A stretch of 64,000 bases of DNA from NCBI GenBank assembly GCA_024102815.1, contig JAGFJJ010000048.1:186001-250000 (forward strand). The letters run 5' to 3'. The stretch's first letter is position 1. Every line of letters starts with the position of its first letter. The position numbers and the translations under genes are program-made. Origin of the DNA: Phycisphaerae bacterium. GTDB lineage: Bacteria; Planctomycetota; Phycisphaerae; UBA1845. This document shows, piece by piece, positions 1 through 8,060 of the stretch. Under the pieces are notes generated by a model. The model did no database searches and was not told the DNA's origin. It saw nothing but the letters and a program-made list of their open reading frames with translations.

Positions 1-1
1 G

Positions 2-424
2 ACGTCGGACCTGGCCGGAGCCCCCCATCTTGACGAGGACTGGTTGACCCTGAGCACCATCCACTCGGCCAAGGGTTGCGAGTGGAGCGCCGTATACGTT
101 CTCCATGTTGCGGATGGGATGATTCCCTCAGACATGGCCCTGCGAGACGAGGAAGGGGTTGAGGAGGAGCGCCGCCTGTTGTACGTGGCCATGACCCGGG
201 CCAAGGATCACCTTTACCTATATTTCCCATTTCGCTACTACCACCAACGATTCGGGCTGTCCGACGGGCACGGGTACGCGCAGTTGTCGCGATACCTGGC
301 GGACATTCCGCGTGACCGGCTGGAAGTTCGTTCGGCGGGTGCTGCAGCCTTCCCGGATGCGCGGCCGGGAGGCGCATCCGACATTCGCGCGCAGCTCGGT
401 CGGCTCTGGCAAGGCCCCGAATGA
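2..424 (+). CDS. UvrD/Rep-family superfamily I helicase, C-terminal fragment (5' truncated by window edge)
   Basis: This is the last 140 codons of a reading frame that is already open at base 2; the start lies outside the window. It carries the C-terminal helicase motifs of UvrD/Rep/PcrA enzymes. Motif V reads LSTIHSAKGCEW, where most family members have a hydrophobic residue in place of C. Motif VI reads EEERRLLYVAMTRAK, with the arginine that contacts ATP. Enzymes of this family are ATP-driven 3'-5' DNA helicases in repair and replication restart. The tail after motif VI is about 70 residues and shows no Tudor-like domain that I can recognise. The family is clear, but which member it is cannot be told from the fragment. 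The next gene starts about 250 bases downstream, so it is probably transcribed separately. Confidence 0.9.
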   Translation, partial: TSDLAGAPHLDEDWLTLSTIHSAKGCEWSAVYVLHVADGMIPSDMALRDEEGVEEERRLLYVAMTRAKDHLYLYFPFRYYHQRFGLSDGHGYAQLSRYLADIPRDRLEVRSAGAAAFPDARPGGASDIRAQLGRLWQGPE

Positions 425-670
425 GCGCATAATCCTGTCGAAGGGGGACTTGCGCCGTTTTCATTCCCAGCTCCGGGAATACAATCGGGACTTGCGGAAG
501 TTTGTTCTCTTGGGGGGAACTGGGGCGGCATCCGGCTTCGCATGCGGGAGTCGGAGGGCTTCGGTCTATCGGCGGGTTTGGCAGACCCGAACCTGCCGCG
601 GGGTCAATCTTGTTGCAATCCACCGTGCGCATGGCGGGCACGCGCCGCTTGCCCGCCGAGGAATCGATCC

Positions 671-3600
671 ATGGATACCACGATGTCTACCGGGAACGGC
701 AAGCGGGCAGGCGAGGGTTTGCCACCGTTGATGATTCTGCTTCTGGCCGTCGCGCCGGCGGCGGCACAGCAATCTGCGCGGGAGAACGTCGCGATTCTCG
801 GTGCGCGTGCGACGGGCGAGGCCACGTTCGTCGTGGCGCGGGATGGGGGGACGATTCCGATGCCGCCGCTGGCGGGCGGCGCCGATCGGCCGATGGAGTT
901 TCTTCGCGCGTACGGGGTGTTATTCGGCGTTGACGATCCCGCCCAGGAGCTCGTGCTCGACGCACAGCGGACGGGTGCCGACGCACTCGGCCAGGTGCAT
1001 ACGACTTACCGCCAGGTTCATCGCGGCATTCCCGTGTTCACCGGGATGTTGAAGGTCCACGAGAACGCCGCCGGCGGCATCATCGCCGCCAACGGGGACT
1101 TCTATCCGATTCCAAACAAGCTGCGGACAGATCCGTCCGTCACGGCCGACCTGGCCGCGGCGCTGGCCAAGGCCGATGTCTCCGACGACGTTCCCGGTGC
1201 GGTGACGGCGGTCGAGTCGTCCGAGTTGGTGATCGTCGATCCCGGGTGGTATGGGGACAAGCCCCGGGGTGCGCGGCTTGCATGGTATCTGGTGCTTGAG
1301 GATCTACCGGCCGGTGTTCGCGATTCGTTCCTGATCGACGCGCACAGCGGCGAGGTGCTCGATCGCTGGTCGCTTCTGGAGAGCGCGCGGCTTCGACTGA
1401 CGTACAACGGCAAGCAGCGGGTCGCCCTTCCCGGTGAACTGGTGCGGCTGGAAACACAGGGGCCGGTGGATCTGCCGGCAATTCAGGAGTCGCTGGAGCG
1501 GGACATCAACCGGGCCCATGATTATGCCGCGGATGTGTACGGATTCTTCTACCGCGGCTTCGGGTATGACAGCATCGACGGGCTGGGACTGCCCATCGTG
1601 CAGACGGTCAACACGGCGGCACTGGCCTGTCCGAACGCCGCGTGGTTGGGCGAGCAGGCGGTGTACTGCCTGGGCATGGCGTCGGACGATGTGGTTGCGC
1701 ATGAACTGATGCACGGCATCACGCAATTCACGGCCGCGCTGGTGTATCAGAACCAGCCCGGACAACTCAACGAGTCCTTTTCGGACATCTTCGGCGAGTT
1801 GATCGATCTGTATAACGGTGATGCGGCGTTCAAGAATACCGTGTCCGGCACGCCCTGGCCGAAGGACGCGGGCTACGCGGACAACGACGTGGACGAGCCG
1901 AATCTGGCTCGTGCGGACGTGTGCGTGAACAATCCGGTGTCGCAGGGGGTTCGCTGGCTGATGGGCGAGGATACCGGTTTCCTGGGGAATAATGCGATCC
2001 GTGACATGTGGCATCCGCCGTGCTTCGGTGATCCCGACCGGGCCAACAGCCCGCTCCAGACCTGCGGCGGAATAGGCGGTGCCGACAACGGCGGCGTGCA
2101 CACCGGCAGCGGCATCCCCAACCACGCCTTTGCCATCATGGTCGATGGCAAATCCTTCAACGGGTACAACATCGGCTCCATGGGGCCGATCAAGGCCGGG
2201 GCCGTCTGGTTTCGGGCTCTGACCACCTACCTTACGCCGGGTTCGGATTTCGAGGACACCTACAACGGGCTCGTGCAATCGGCCACGGATCTGATCGGCA
2301 CGTTTCCGAATGACCCCCGGACCGGCCTGCCGTCCAGTTCCATGTTCTCCGAGGTGGATGCGGGGCGAGTCAACGGCGCGCTTCTGGCGGTGGAAATGAA
2401 TACCGAGGGAAGCTGTGGGGCGACCCAGCCGCTCCTGGATCCCGCGCCCCCGGTACTGTGTCCGAGCAAGGCGATCATCTTCCGTGACACCTTCGACGAC
2501 GGGGTCATGGACTGGGGCACGTACAACACCGAACCGCCAACACCCTACGACTGGGTGGTTCGCGACGATCTACCCATCGGCCGGGAGGGATATGCGCTGT
2601 ATATCGCCGACCCCAATCTGGGCAATTGCGTGGACGTCGACGAGAGCGCCCGGCATGAGTTGTGGAGTCCGCCCATTACGCTTCCGGCGACGGGAATGGT
2701 GAATCCGGGCGTGGTCTTTACGCACTTCGTGGCCACGGAACCGGGCTACGACGGCGGCACCATCCGCTTGCGCGTCAACGGCGGCGACTTTCTTCTGATC
2801 CCGCCGGAGAAGCTCAGCTACAACACGTACAACGCCGACTTGATCGCACAGGCGGCCGGGAACACGAACCCACTCGCCGGTCTTCCCGCCTTTACGGGCG
2901 CGGGAACCGCGTGGGCCCAGACGGTCATCGACCTGACCGGGCTGGTCAGCGACGGGGATACCATTCGTTTGCGGTTCGATTTCGGTAAAGACGGGTGCAC
3001 CGGGGTTGATGGGTGGTACATCGACGACTTTGAAGTCTTCCATTGTGGGGGTTGCAGCACATCCGCCGCGTGCAATGACGCCGATCCTTGCGCCGTCGAC
3101 TACTGCATGGCCGACGCGTTGTGCCAATCGGCCGCGCTGCCCATTTGCAACGCGGAGCTGCTGACCGATCCGTTCAGCGGGTCGATCGACGCGCGGCAGC
3201 CGTACGACAAGACGTCGCCCGGAGCCGTTCAGACGTGGGCAGATCTCGACCTCTATCTGCTCGAAGGCGACGAGTTTCCCGCGGACATGGCCTCGATCAG
3301 CGAGATCGGGGGCGACGGGGTGCCGCCGACGGTGACCGGCGCGGCGCGGGTCGACGCCACGCGGATTCGATTTTCGCTTTCGGAGCCGATCGAGCCGGGC
3401 ACCTGGGTCGATGTATCGTTGAACGGGGTGGCGGCACATGCCTGTTTCGCGTCGCTGCCGGGCGACGTCAACGGCTCGAGAACGGCGAACGCATTCGACT
3501 TGATCGCCCTTTTGGATCAGATCAACGGTGTTGCCGAGGCGCTGCCCGATTTTGCCACGGACCTGAATCGCTCGGCGCTGACGGACGCCAATGATGTCAT

Positions 3601-3682
3601 CACCCTGATTGAATTGCTGAGCGGCGACGGATTCGAGTCGTGGCAGGGACGGGCCATTCCACCTTCGCCTTGCGGACCGTGA
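671..3682 (+). CDS. Exported M4 (thermolysin-family) metallopeptidase with dockerin-like C-terminus
   Basis: A 1003-residue secreted zinc endopeptidase. The ATG at 671 is chosen because GAGG lies 9 bases upstream and a hydrophobic signal segment ending AAAQQ follows; the frame is open further upstream without such support. Residues about 30-220 look like the FTP/PepSY propeptide of thermolysin precursors. The catalytic HELMH is at residues 344-348, followed by NESFSDIFGE (third zinc ligand region) and DNGGVHTGSGIPNHA, which holds the transition-state histidine. After the peptidase comes a region starting FRDTFDDG that resembles immune-inhibitor-A/MAM-type beta-sandwich domains. A cysteine-rich linker follows, and the end is a dockerin-like pair of repeats (PGDVNGSRTANAFDLIALL and a second copy with TDANDVITLIELL). 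The family's core is about 550 residues, so roughly half of this protein is accessory. It probably acts outside the cytoplasm in nutrient proteolysis. Confidence 0.93.
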   Translation: MDTTMSTGNGKRAGEGLPPLMILLLAVAPAAAQQSARENVAILGARATGEATFVVARDGGTIPMPPLAGGADRPMEFLRAYGVLFGVDDPAQELVLDAQRTGADALGQVHTTYRQVHRGIPVFTGMLKVHENAAGGIIAANGDFYPIPNKLRTDPSVTADLAAALAKADVSDDVPGAVTAVESSELVIVDPGWYGDKPRGARLAWYLVLEDLPAGVRDSFLIDAHSGEVLDRWSLLESARLRLTYNGKQRVALPGELVRLETQGPVDLPAIQESLERDINRAHDYAADVYGFFYRGFGYDSIDGLGLPIVQTVNTAALACPNAAWLGEQAVYCLGMASDDVVAHELMHGITQFTAALVYQNQPGQLNESFSDIFGELIDLYNGDAAFKNTVSGTPWPKDAGYADNDVDEPNLARADVCVNNPVSQGVRWLMGEDTGFLGNNAIRDMWHPPCFGDPDRANSPLQTCGGIGGADNGGVHTGSGIPNHAFAIMVDGKSFNGYNIGSMGPIKAGAVWFRALTTYLTPGSDFEDTYNGLVQSATDLIGTFPNDPRTGLPSSSMFSEVDAGRVNGALLAVEMNTEGSCGATQPLLDPAPPVLCPSKAIIFRDTFDDGVMDWGTYNTEPPTPYDWVVRDDLPIGREGYALYIADPNLGNCVDVDESARHELWSPPITLPATGMVNPGVVFTHFVATEPGYDGGTIRLRVNGGDFLLIPPEKLSYNTYNADLIAQAAGNTNPLAGLPAFTGAGTAWAQTVIDLTGLVSDGDTIRLRFDFGKDGCTGVDGWYIDDFEVFHCGGCSTSAACNDADPCAVDYCMADALCQSAALPICNAELLTDPFSGSIDARQPYDKTSPGAVQTWADLDLYLLEGDEFPADMASISEIGGDGVPPTVTGAARVDATRIRFSLSEPIEPGTWVDVSLNGVAAHACFASLPGDVNGSRTANAFDLIALLDQINGVAEALPDFATDLNRSALTDANDVITLIELLSGDGFESWQGRAIPPSPCGP

Positions 3683-3892
3683 TCCGAGCTGGGGGTGTCA
3701 CCGATATGGCACAGGCGGCGGGCCGGCGCGCCCTTGCGCCAACTGCCGCCCGTACGATACCTTGGGCTGCCATACGCACCGTAACCTGGTTGCCTGAATT
3801 GTCAGGGCGTGACGCGCTTCCACGGGACCCACGGTGTTTTCGGACCATGTCGTGCGGTTGACATCGTCGGCGTGAAACGGCAGAGTGTCGGC

Positions 3893-4459
3893 ATGTCCCC
3901 GCGTCGTCCCAAGCCGACCGATGCTGCCCTGGCTCAAGAACTGGAGACCATGCTCGAGCCGAAGTTTCCCGGCATCGAGGTGGCGGTCGGCAAGAATCCC
4001 CGCTGGAATCGAACATCGGTTACGTTCACCTGGGCGGGCTTTTCGGGCTTGCTGCCCGAAGAGCGGTTTCATCGCCTGATGACGGTTGTTCCGGAGGAGT
4101 TTCGCGAACAGCGCATGGAAGGCTTTGTCTGGCTCGAACTGGCCCCCGGGGAGACGGTCGAGGCATTTCTGAAGCTGCCGCGGAGCGAGGACATCGTTGC
4201 GCGGGAGGCGACCACTTACGCGGAGTTGGTGAAGACCGGGTTCTTTGATGCGCTGAGCAAGGCGCTGGGGCCTGCGCCGCAGGTGCAGTGCCGTGGCGTA
4301 TTCGATCATGTGGGCCGCATCCTCGGCGACCGCGGCTGCGCGGCGCATGTCGTGCAAGAGGCCAAGCTCGTTTTCATTCATCACGGAGCGTTCTGCGACT
4401 GCCAGGCGCTGCTCACGGCCCGAAAATCCCTCGATGACGCTCACCACGGGGCTGCCTGA
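3893..4459 (+). CDS. Unknown protein, 188 residues
   Basis: I do not recognise this protein. The ATG at 3893 (MSPRRPKPTD) is preferred over an earlier in-frame start at 3809 because the upstream 28 residues look non-coding, though no strong ribosome binding site precedes either. The N-terminal 100 residues contain a compact alpha/beta-looking stretch (FPGIEVAVGKNPRW, then VTFTWAGFSGLLPEERFHRL, then FVWLELAPGETVEAFLKL). The EERFHRL pattern loosely recalls BolA-type folds, but I cannot support that assignment. The C-terminal 70 residues are less conserved-looking and contain CRGVFDHVGRIL and CDCQAL. No signal peptide or membrane segment is visible. It stands between the exported peptidase and the HemN-like operon with gaps on both sides, so its neighbours say little. 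Confidence 0.6.
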   Translation: MSPRRPKPTDAALAQELETMLEPKFPGIEVAVGKNPRWNRTSVTFTWAGFSGLLPEERFHRLMTVVPEEFREQRMEGFVWLELAPGETVEAFLKLPRSEDIVAREATTYAELVKTGFFDALSKALGPAPQVQCRGVFDHVGRILGDRGCAAHVVQEAKLVFIHHGAFCDCQALLTARKSLDDAHHGAA

Positions 4460-4611
4460 GCATCTATCCCCGGCCTCGATCGTGCGGCGTTACACGCTTG
4501 TTGCATTCCGGCCGGCACAAGTAATTACATTGGGCGAATCGGAGCGCTTTCCTCTATACTCGCCCTGCGGGCCGGGCTGATCCCTTCATTGCTTTCCGGG
4601 AGTTCTCCGCG

Positions 4612-5919
4612 GTGGAACTCGACGTCAACGATCGAACCGAGGTCGGCAGTTACTTCGTGGCCAACTACCCGCCTTTCTCGGCGTGGTCCGCGGAGCATGT
4701 TCCGGCCGTTCAGGAGGTCCTGGGGCGACCGGCGGAGCAGGTTCCCCTGGGGCTTTACCTGCATATTCCGTTCTGCCGAAAGCGTTGCAAATTCTGCTAT
4801 TTCCGCGTGTACACGGACAAGAATTCGGACGACATCGAGACCTACCTGCAGGCGCTGTCGCAGGAGGTGGCGCTGTATGCCGACCAGCCGGCGCTGGCCG
4901 GTCGGACGTTCGAGTTCGTCTATTTCGGCGGAGGAACACCATCGTATTTGAGCATCCAGCAGCTTGAACGGCTGGTGGAGCGCATTGGCGCGCACTGGTC
5001 GTGGGATCGGGCGCGGGAGGTCACCTTCGAGTGCGAGCCGGGGACGCTGAAGGAAGGCAAGGTGGAAACGATCCGGTCCATCGGCGTCACGCGTCTGAGC
5101 CTGGGCGTCGAGCACTTCGATGACGAGGTGTTGGCGCTCAACGGGCGGGCGCACAAGTCGCCGGAGATCCGGCGGTGCTGGGAGTGGATCAAACGCGCGG
5201 AGTTCGACCAGGTGAACGTCGACCTGATCGCGGGCATGGTGGGCGACACCCAGGAGAAGTGGGATCGAACCGTGGAGGAGACCCTCCGGCTCGATCCGGA
5301 CAGCGTGACGATCTATCAGATGGAACTGCCCTTCAATACCGTGTTTGCTCGCGAAGCGGATGACACGAGCGCGGCACCATCCGTGGCGGACTGGTCCACC
5401 AAGCGGCGCTGGGTCAGCGAGGCCTTCAACCGGTTTGAATCGGCGGGCTACGTCGTCTCGAGCGGGTATACGCTGGTCAAGCCGTCATCGAGCGGCCGGT
5501 TCGTCTACCGCGACGCCAACTGGCATGGCGCGGACATGATCGGCATGGGCGTGGCGAGCTTCTCGCACCTTCAGGGCGTGCACTATCAGAATCACGATCG
5601 CTGGGAGGACTACGTGGAGGCGCTTCAGCAAGGCCGGCTTCCCCTCTCGCGCGCCCTGCCCGTCACGGAACACCAGCGTCTGATCCGAGAGATGATCCTG
5701 CAACTCAAGCTCGGCCGGATCGACGCGGCGTATTTCCAGCGGAAGTTCGGCGCAAACATTCTGGACACCTTCGGCGAAGCGTTTTCGTCGCTGAGAGACG
5801 AGGGTCTGGCTGACGTTGATGACGGAACGATCACCCTGAGTCGCAAGGGGCTGCTGCGGGTCGACGGGCTGCTTCCCCGGTTCTACGAGCCTGCGTTTCG
5901 AAACGTGCGGTACACCTGA
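4612..5919 (+). CDS. HemN/HemW-like radical SAM protein
   Basis: A 435-residue radical S-adenosylmethionine enzyme. It starts at GTG 4612, with GGGAG about 9 bases upstream. The 4Fe-4S/SAM motif is C55-xxx-C59-xx-C62 within HIPFCRKRCKFCYF, the form typical of the coproporphyrinogen III oxidase superfamily. It is followed by YFGGGTPSYLS and by FECEPGTLKEGKV, both HemN-superfamily signatures. The length fits HemW/HemN-like proteins. The gene overlaps the next start (TGATG at 5917-5921), so it heads a cluster with chorismate-lyase and flavin-halogenase-like genes rather than haem genes. That context suggests a role like the class C radical SAM methyltransferases or cyclopropanases, which share this fold, more than haem synthesis. 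The exact reaction cannot be read from the sequence. Confidence 0.85.
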   Translation: MELDVNDRTEVGSYFVANYPPFSAWSAEHVPAVQEVLGRPAEQVPLGLYLHIPFCRKRCKFCYFRVYTDKNSDDIETYLQALSQEVALYADQPALAGRTFEFVYFGGGTPSYLSIQQLERLVERIGAHWSWDRAREVTFECEPGTLKEGKVETIRSIGVTRLSLGVEHFDDEVLALNGRAHKSPEIRRCWEWIKRAEFDQVNVDLIAGMVGDTQEKWDRTVEETLRLDPDSVTIYQMELPFNTVFAREADDTSAAPSVADWSTKRRWVSEAFNRFESAGYVVSSGYTLVKPSSSGRFVYRDANWHGADMIGMGVASFSHLQGVHYQNHDRWEDYVEALQQGRLPLSRALPVTEHQRLIREMILQLKLGRIDAAYFQRKFGANILDTFGEAFSSLRDEGLADVDDGTITLSRKGLLRVDGLLPRFYEPAFRNVRYT

Positions 5920-6494
5920 TGGCAGCGCTTCCCCGACTGGAGTCGTGCTCATCGGCCACGGCGGCGCTTGCGGCGCTGGGCGAGGGGATGATCGACATCG
6001 AGAAGGCGGTGACGCACTGCACGGCGCTCGACGCGGCGGAGGTCCCCGAACCGTTCCGTACGCTGCTGGTCCACGAGGAGCACATGACGGCCGTGCTCCA
6101 GCAGCATTGCGGTCAACGAGTGACGCTGCGAATACTGCGGCAAACGGGGGAGGACGAGGAATACCGTCGCGAAATCCTGTTGATTCTTCCCGACGGGCGG
6201 ACAGCGGTCGAATACGGGCTGGTTCGGATGGACCTGCGGGTGTTTGATCCACGGGCGCGAGAGGAAGTGCTTTCGGGGCGGACGCCGTTGGGGGACATCC
6301 TCATCATGCACGACGTGCTGCGGAAGGTCGTGCCGCAGTGGTACCTGCGGTTCAGCGGTGAAGCGCCGCTGTTGCGTTACTTCGGGCCGCCGCGGCCGGC
6401 GGAGGCCTACGGAAGAATCGGTACGATCTACGTCGAGCAGCAGCCGGCGATCGAGCTTCTCGAAATCGTCAGCGGAAAGGGTAGATTGGCGTAA
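5919..6494 (+). CDS. Chorismate lyase-like protein (DUF98/Rv2949c family)
   Basis: A 191-residue protein resembling the DUF98 family, which includes mycobacterial chorismate pyruvate-lyase Rv2949c. That enzyme converts chorismate to 4-hydroxybenzoate and pyruvate. Supporting features are FRTLLVHEEHMTAVLQ near residue 45, REILLILPDGRTAVEYGLVR around 85-105, and the RTPLGDIL motif near 130, which corresponds to the lyase active-site region. The length is normal for the family. The start overlaps the stop of the radical SAM gene by one base (TGATG), so the two are probably translationally coupled. The flavin oxidoreductase begins 64 bases later. If the assignment is right, this gene supplies the aromatic substrate of the cluster. 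The family call rests on motif memory and no search was run, so the lyase activity is a prediction. Confidence 0.72.
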   Translation: MAALPRLESCSSATAALAALGEGMIDIEKAVTHCTALDAAEVPEPFRTLLVHEEHMTAVLQQHCGQRVTLRILRQTGEDEEYRREILLILPDGRTAVEYGLVRMDLRVFDPRAREEVLSGRTPLGDILIMHDVLRKVVPQWYLRFSGEAPLLRYFGPPRPAEAYGRIGTIYVEQQPAIELLEIVSGKGRLA

Positions 6495-6558
6495 CCCCCC
6501 GGGTCGATCGGTTTCGCCCGGCGGTATATGGTCGAAGTGCCAGATATCTGACACAAAA

Positions 6559-7821
6559 ATGAAAGCCGAGCGGAAGTACGACAGCATCGTGATTGGAGGC
6601 GGTCCTGCGGGATCCACGGCGGGGGCGGTTCTGGCCCAGCATGGGCGGAAGGTGCTCATTCTGGAAAAGTCGCGATTCCCACGACACCACATCGGCGAAT
6701 CGCTGATGCCCCAGACCTTCTGGACGTTCCAGCGCATCGGCATGCTGGACAAGCTGCGGGCTTCGGATTTCCCTCGCAAAGAGAGCGTGCAGTTCGTTTC
6801 CGAGTCGGGCAAGGACTCGCAACCATTCTATTTCACGGATCGCGATCCCAGCGAATGGTCGACCACGTGGCAGGTGCCGCGGGACCGATTCGATCGCATG
6901 ATGCTGGACAATGCCCGTGAACTGGGCGCCGACGTGCTGGAGAACGCCCGGGCCAAGCGCGTGCTCTTCGAGGGCTCGCGTGCCGTGGGCGTGGATGTGG
7001 TTCACAACGGGGAGACGCTGAATCTTGCCGCGGAAGCGGTCATCGATGCTTCGGGGCAGAACTCTGTGCTTTCGCGGCAGTTGGGTTTGCGCTACGGCGA
7101 TCCACACTTGCGAAACGCGGCCATCTACGCTTATTACCGGGGCGCCCGGCGGGACGAGGGCCGGAACGCCGGAGCGACGATCATTCTGAACACGGCCCAG
7201 CGAAACGGCTGGTTCTGGTTCATCCCCCTGCCGGAAGACGTTGCGAGCATCGGCGTAGTTGCGCCGCCCTCGCATTTGTGCACGGCTCGAGGCGATGATC
7301 CCCTGGCTACATTGGAGGAGGAAATCGCCGGCTGCCCCGGGATGGCCCGCCGGCTGGAGGGGGCGGAGCGAATCAGCGGGGCTTACGTGACCAGCGATTT
7401 TTCGTACCGCTCGCGGCGCCTGGCCGGTGACGGCTGGGTGCTGGTGGGTGATGCCTTCGGGTTCCTGGACCCGATCTATTCGTCGGGTGTGATGCTGGCG
7501 CTGAAGAGCGGGGAGTGGGCGGCCGACGCCGTCCACGAGGGATTGCGGGAAGGCGATATCTCCGGCGAGCGACTGGGCGCTTTTGCGCCCCAGTTCCTTC
7601 ACGGCATGCAGATGATCCGCCTGCTGGTTCATGCTTTTTACAACAAGGGGTTCAGCTTCGCATCGTTTACGCGAGAGCATCCGCAGTTGCACGACCACAT
7701 CGTGCGCATCCTCATTGGCGACGTATTCAACCAGGAGGTCGGGGAGGTCTTCGACGCCATGAGAGGATGGATGGAATTCCCCGAGGCCATTCAACTGGAC
7801 AGCGGAGTAACCGCGGTATGA
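6559..7821 (+). CDS. Flavin-dependent halogenase-like FAD oxidoreductase
   Basis: A 420-residue flavoprotein of the p-hydroxybenzoate hydroxylase fold. The ATG at 6559 is chosen because the dinucleotide-binding motif IVIGGGPAGSTAG follows at once; the open frame runs further upstream into the previous gene. HHIGESLMP is the FAD-contact segment. GWFWFIPL matches the WxWxIP marker of flavin halogenases and related reductases, and GDAFGFLDPIYSSGVMLALKSG is the second FAD/substrate motif, often seen in phenolic-substrate halogenases and geranylgeranyl-reductase-like proteins. Whether it halogenates, hydroxylates or reduces cannot be decided from sequence. Its place just after a predicted chorismate lyase suggests a phenolic substrate. 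The stop overlaps the next ATG (ATGA at 7818-7821). Confidence 0.82.
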   Translation: MKAERKYDSIVIGGGPAGSTAGAVLAQHGRKVLILEKSRFPRHHIGESLMPQTFWTFQRIGMLDKLRASDFPRKESVQFVSESGKDSQPFYFTDRDPSEWSTTWQVPRDRFDRMMLDNARELGADVLENARAKRVLFEGSRAVGVDVVHNGETLNLAAEAVIDASGQNSVLSRQLGLRYGDPHLRNAAIYAYYRGARRDEGRNAGATIILNTAQRNGWFWFIPLPEDVASIGVVAPPSHLCTARGDDPLATLEEEIAGCPGMARRLEGAERISGAYVTSDFSYRSRRLAGDGWVLVGDAFGFLDPIYSSGVMLALKSGEWAADAVHEGLREGDISGERLGAFAPQFLHGMQMIRLLVHAFYNKGFSFASFTREHPQLHDHIVRILIGDVFNQEVGEVFDAMRGWMEFPEAIQLDSGVTAV

Positions 7822-8060
7822 AGAACTTCGTGTATGCCCTGGTCATTCTGCTGATCGTGCTGCATCAGGACTTCTGGTTCTGGGACGATTCGGAGACGCT
7901 GGTGCTGGGGTTCATTCCCATCGGGCTGGCCTACCACATGGGGATATCCATCGCGGCGGCCTGCACCTGGGCCCTGGCCAACCACTTCTGCTGGCCGAAG
8001 GACGTTGACGAAATCGAGTCCCTTCCCAAGGCGCAGGCGCGCGGTCAGGAGGGGCACTGA
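7818..8060 (+). CDS. DUF3311-like small membrane protein
   Basis: An 80-residue protein with two hydrophobic segments (residues about 4-16 with LVILLIVL, then LGFIPIGLAYHMGISIAAACTWAL). The order and the aromatic residues around HQDFWFWDD agree with DUF3311 proteins. These are habitually encoded directly before sodium:solute symporters and are thought to be an accessory subunit. That arrangement holds here: the gene overlaps both neighbours, ATGA with the flavin enzyme and TGATG with the symporter. Translational coupling to the transporter is therefore likely. The hydrophilic C-terminal tail is short and charged. Its biochemical role is unknown. Confidence 0.75.
   Translation: MKNFVYALVILLIVLHQDFWFWDDSETLVLGFIPIGLAYHMGISIAAACTWALANHFCWPKDVDEIESLPKAQARGQEGH

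Noticed and set aside
3809-3892. Longer N-terminus for the unknown gene at 3893
   Set aside because: The extra 28 residues look like a chance frame and there is no ribosome binding site ahead of 3809.
6469-7794. 441-residue minus-strand open frame opposite the flavin halogenase-like gene
   Set aside because: No domain pattern and antisense to clear FAD motifs; composition is that of a shadow frame.
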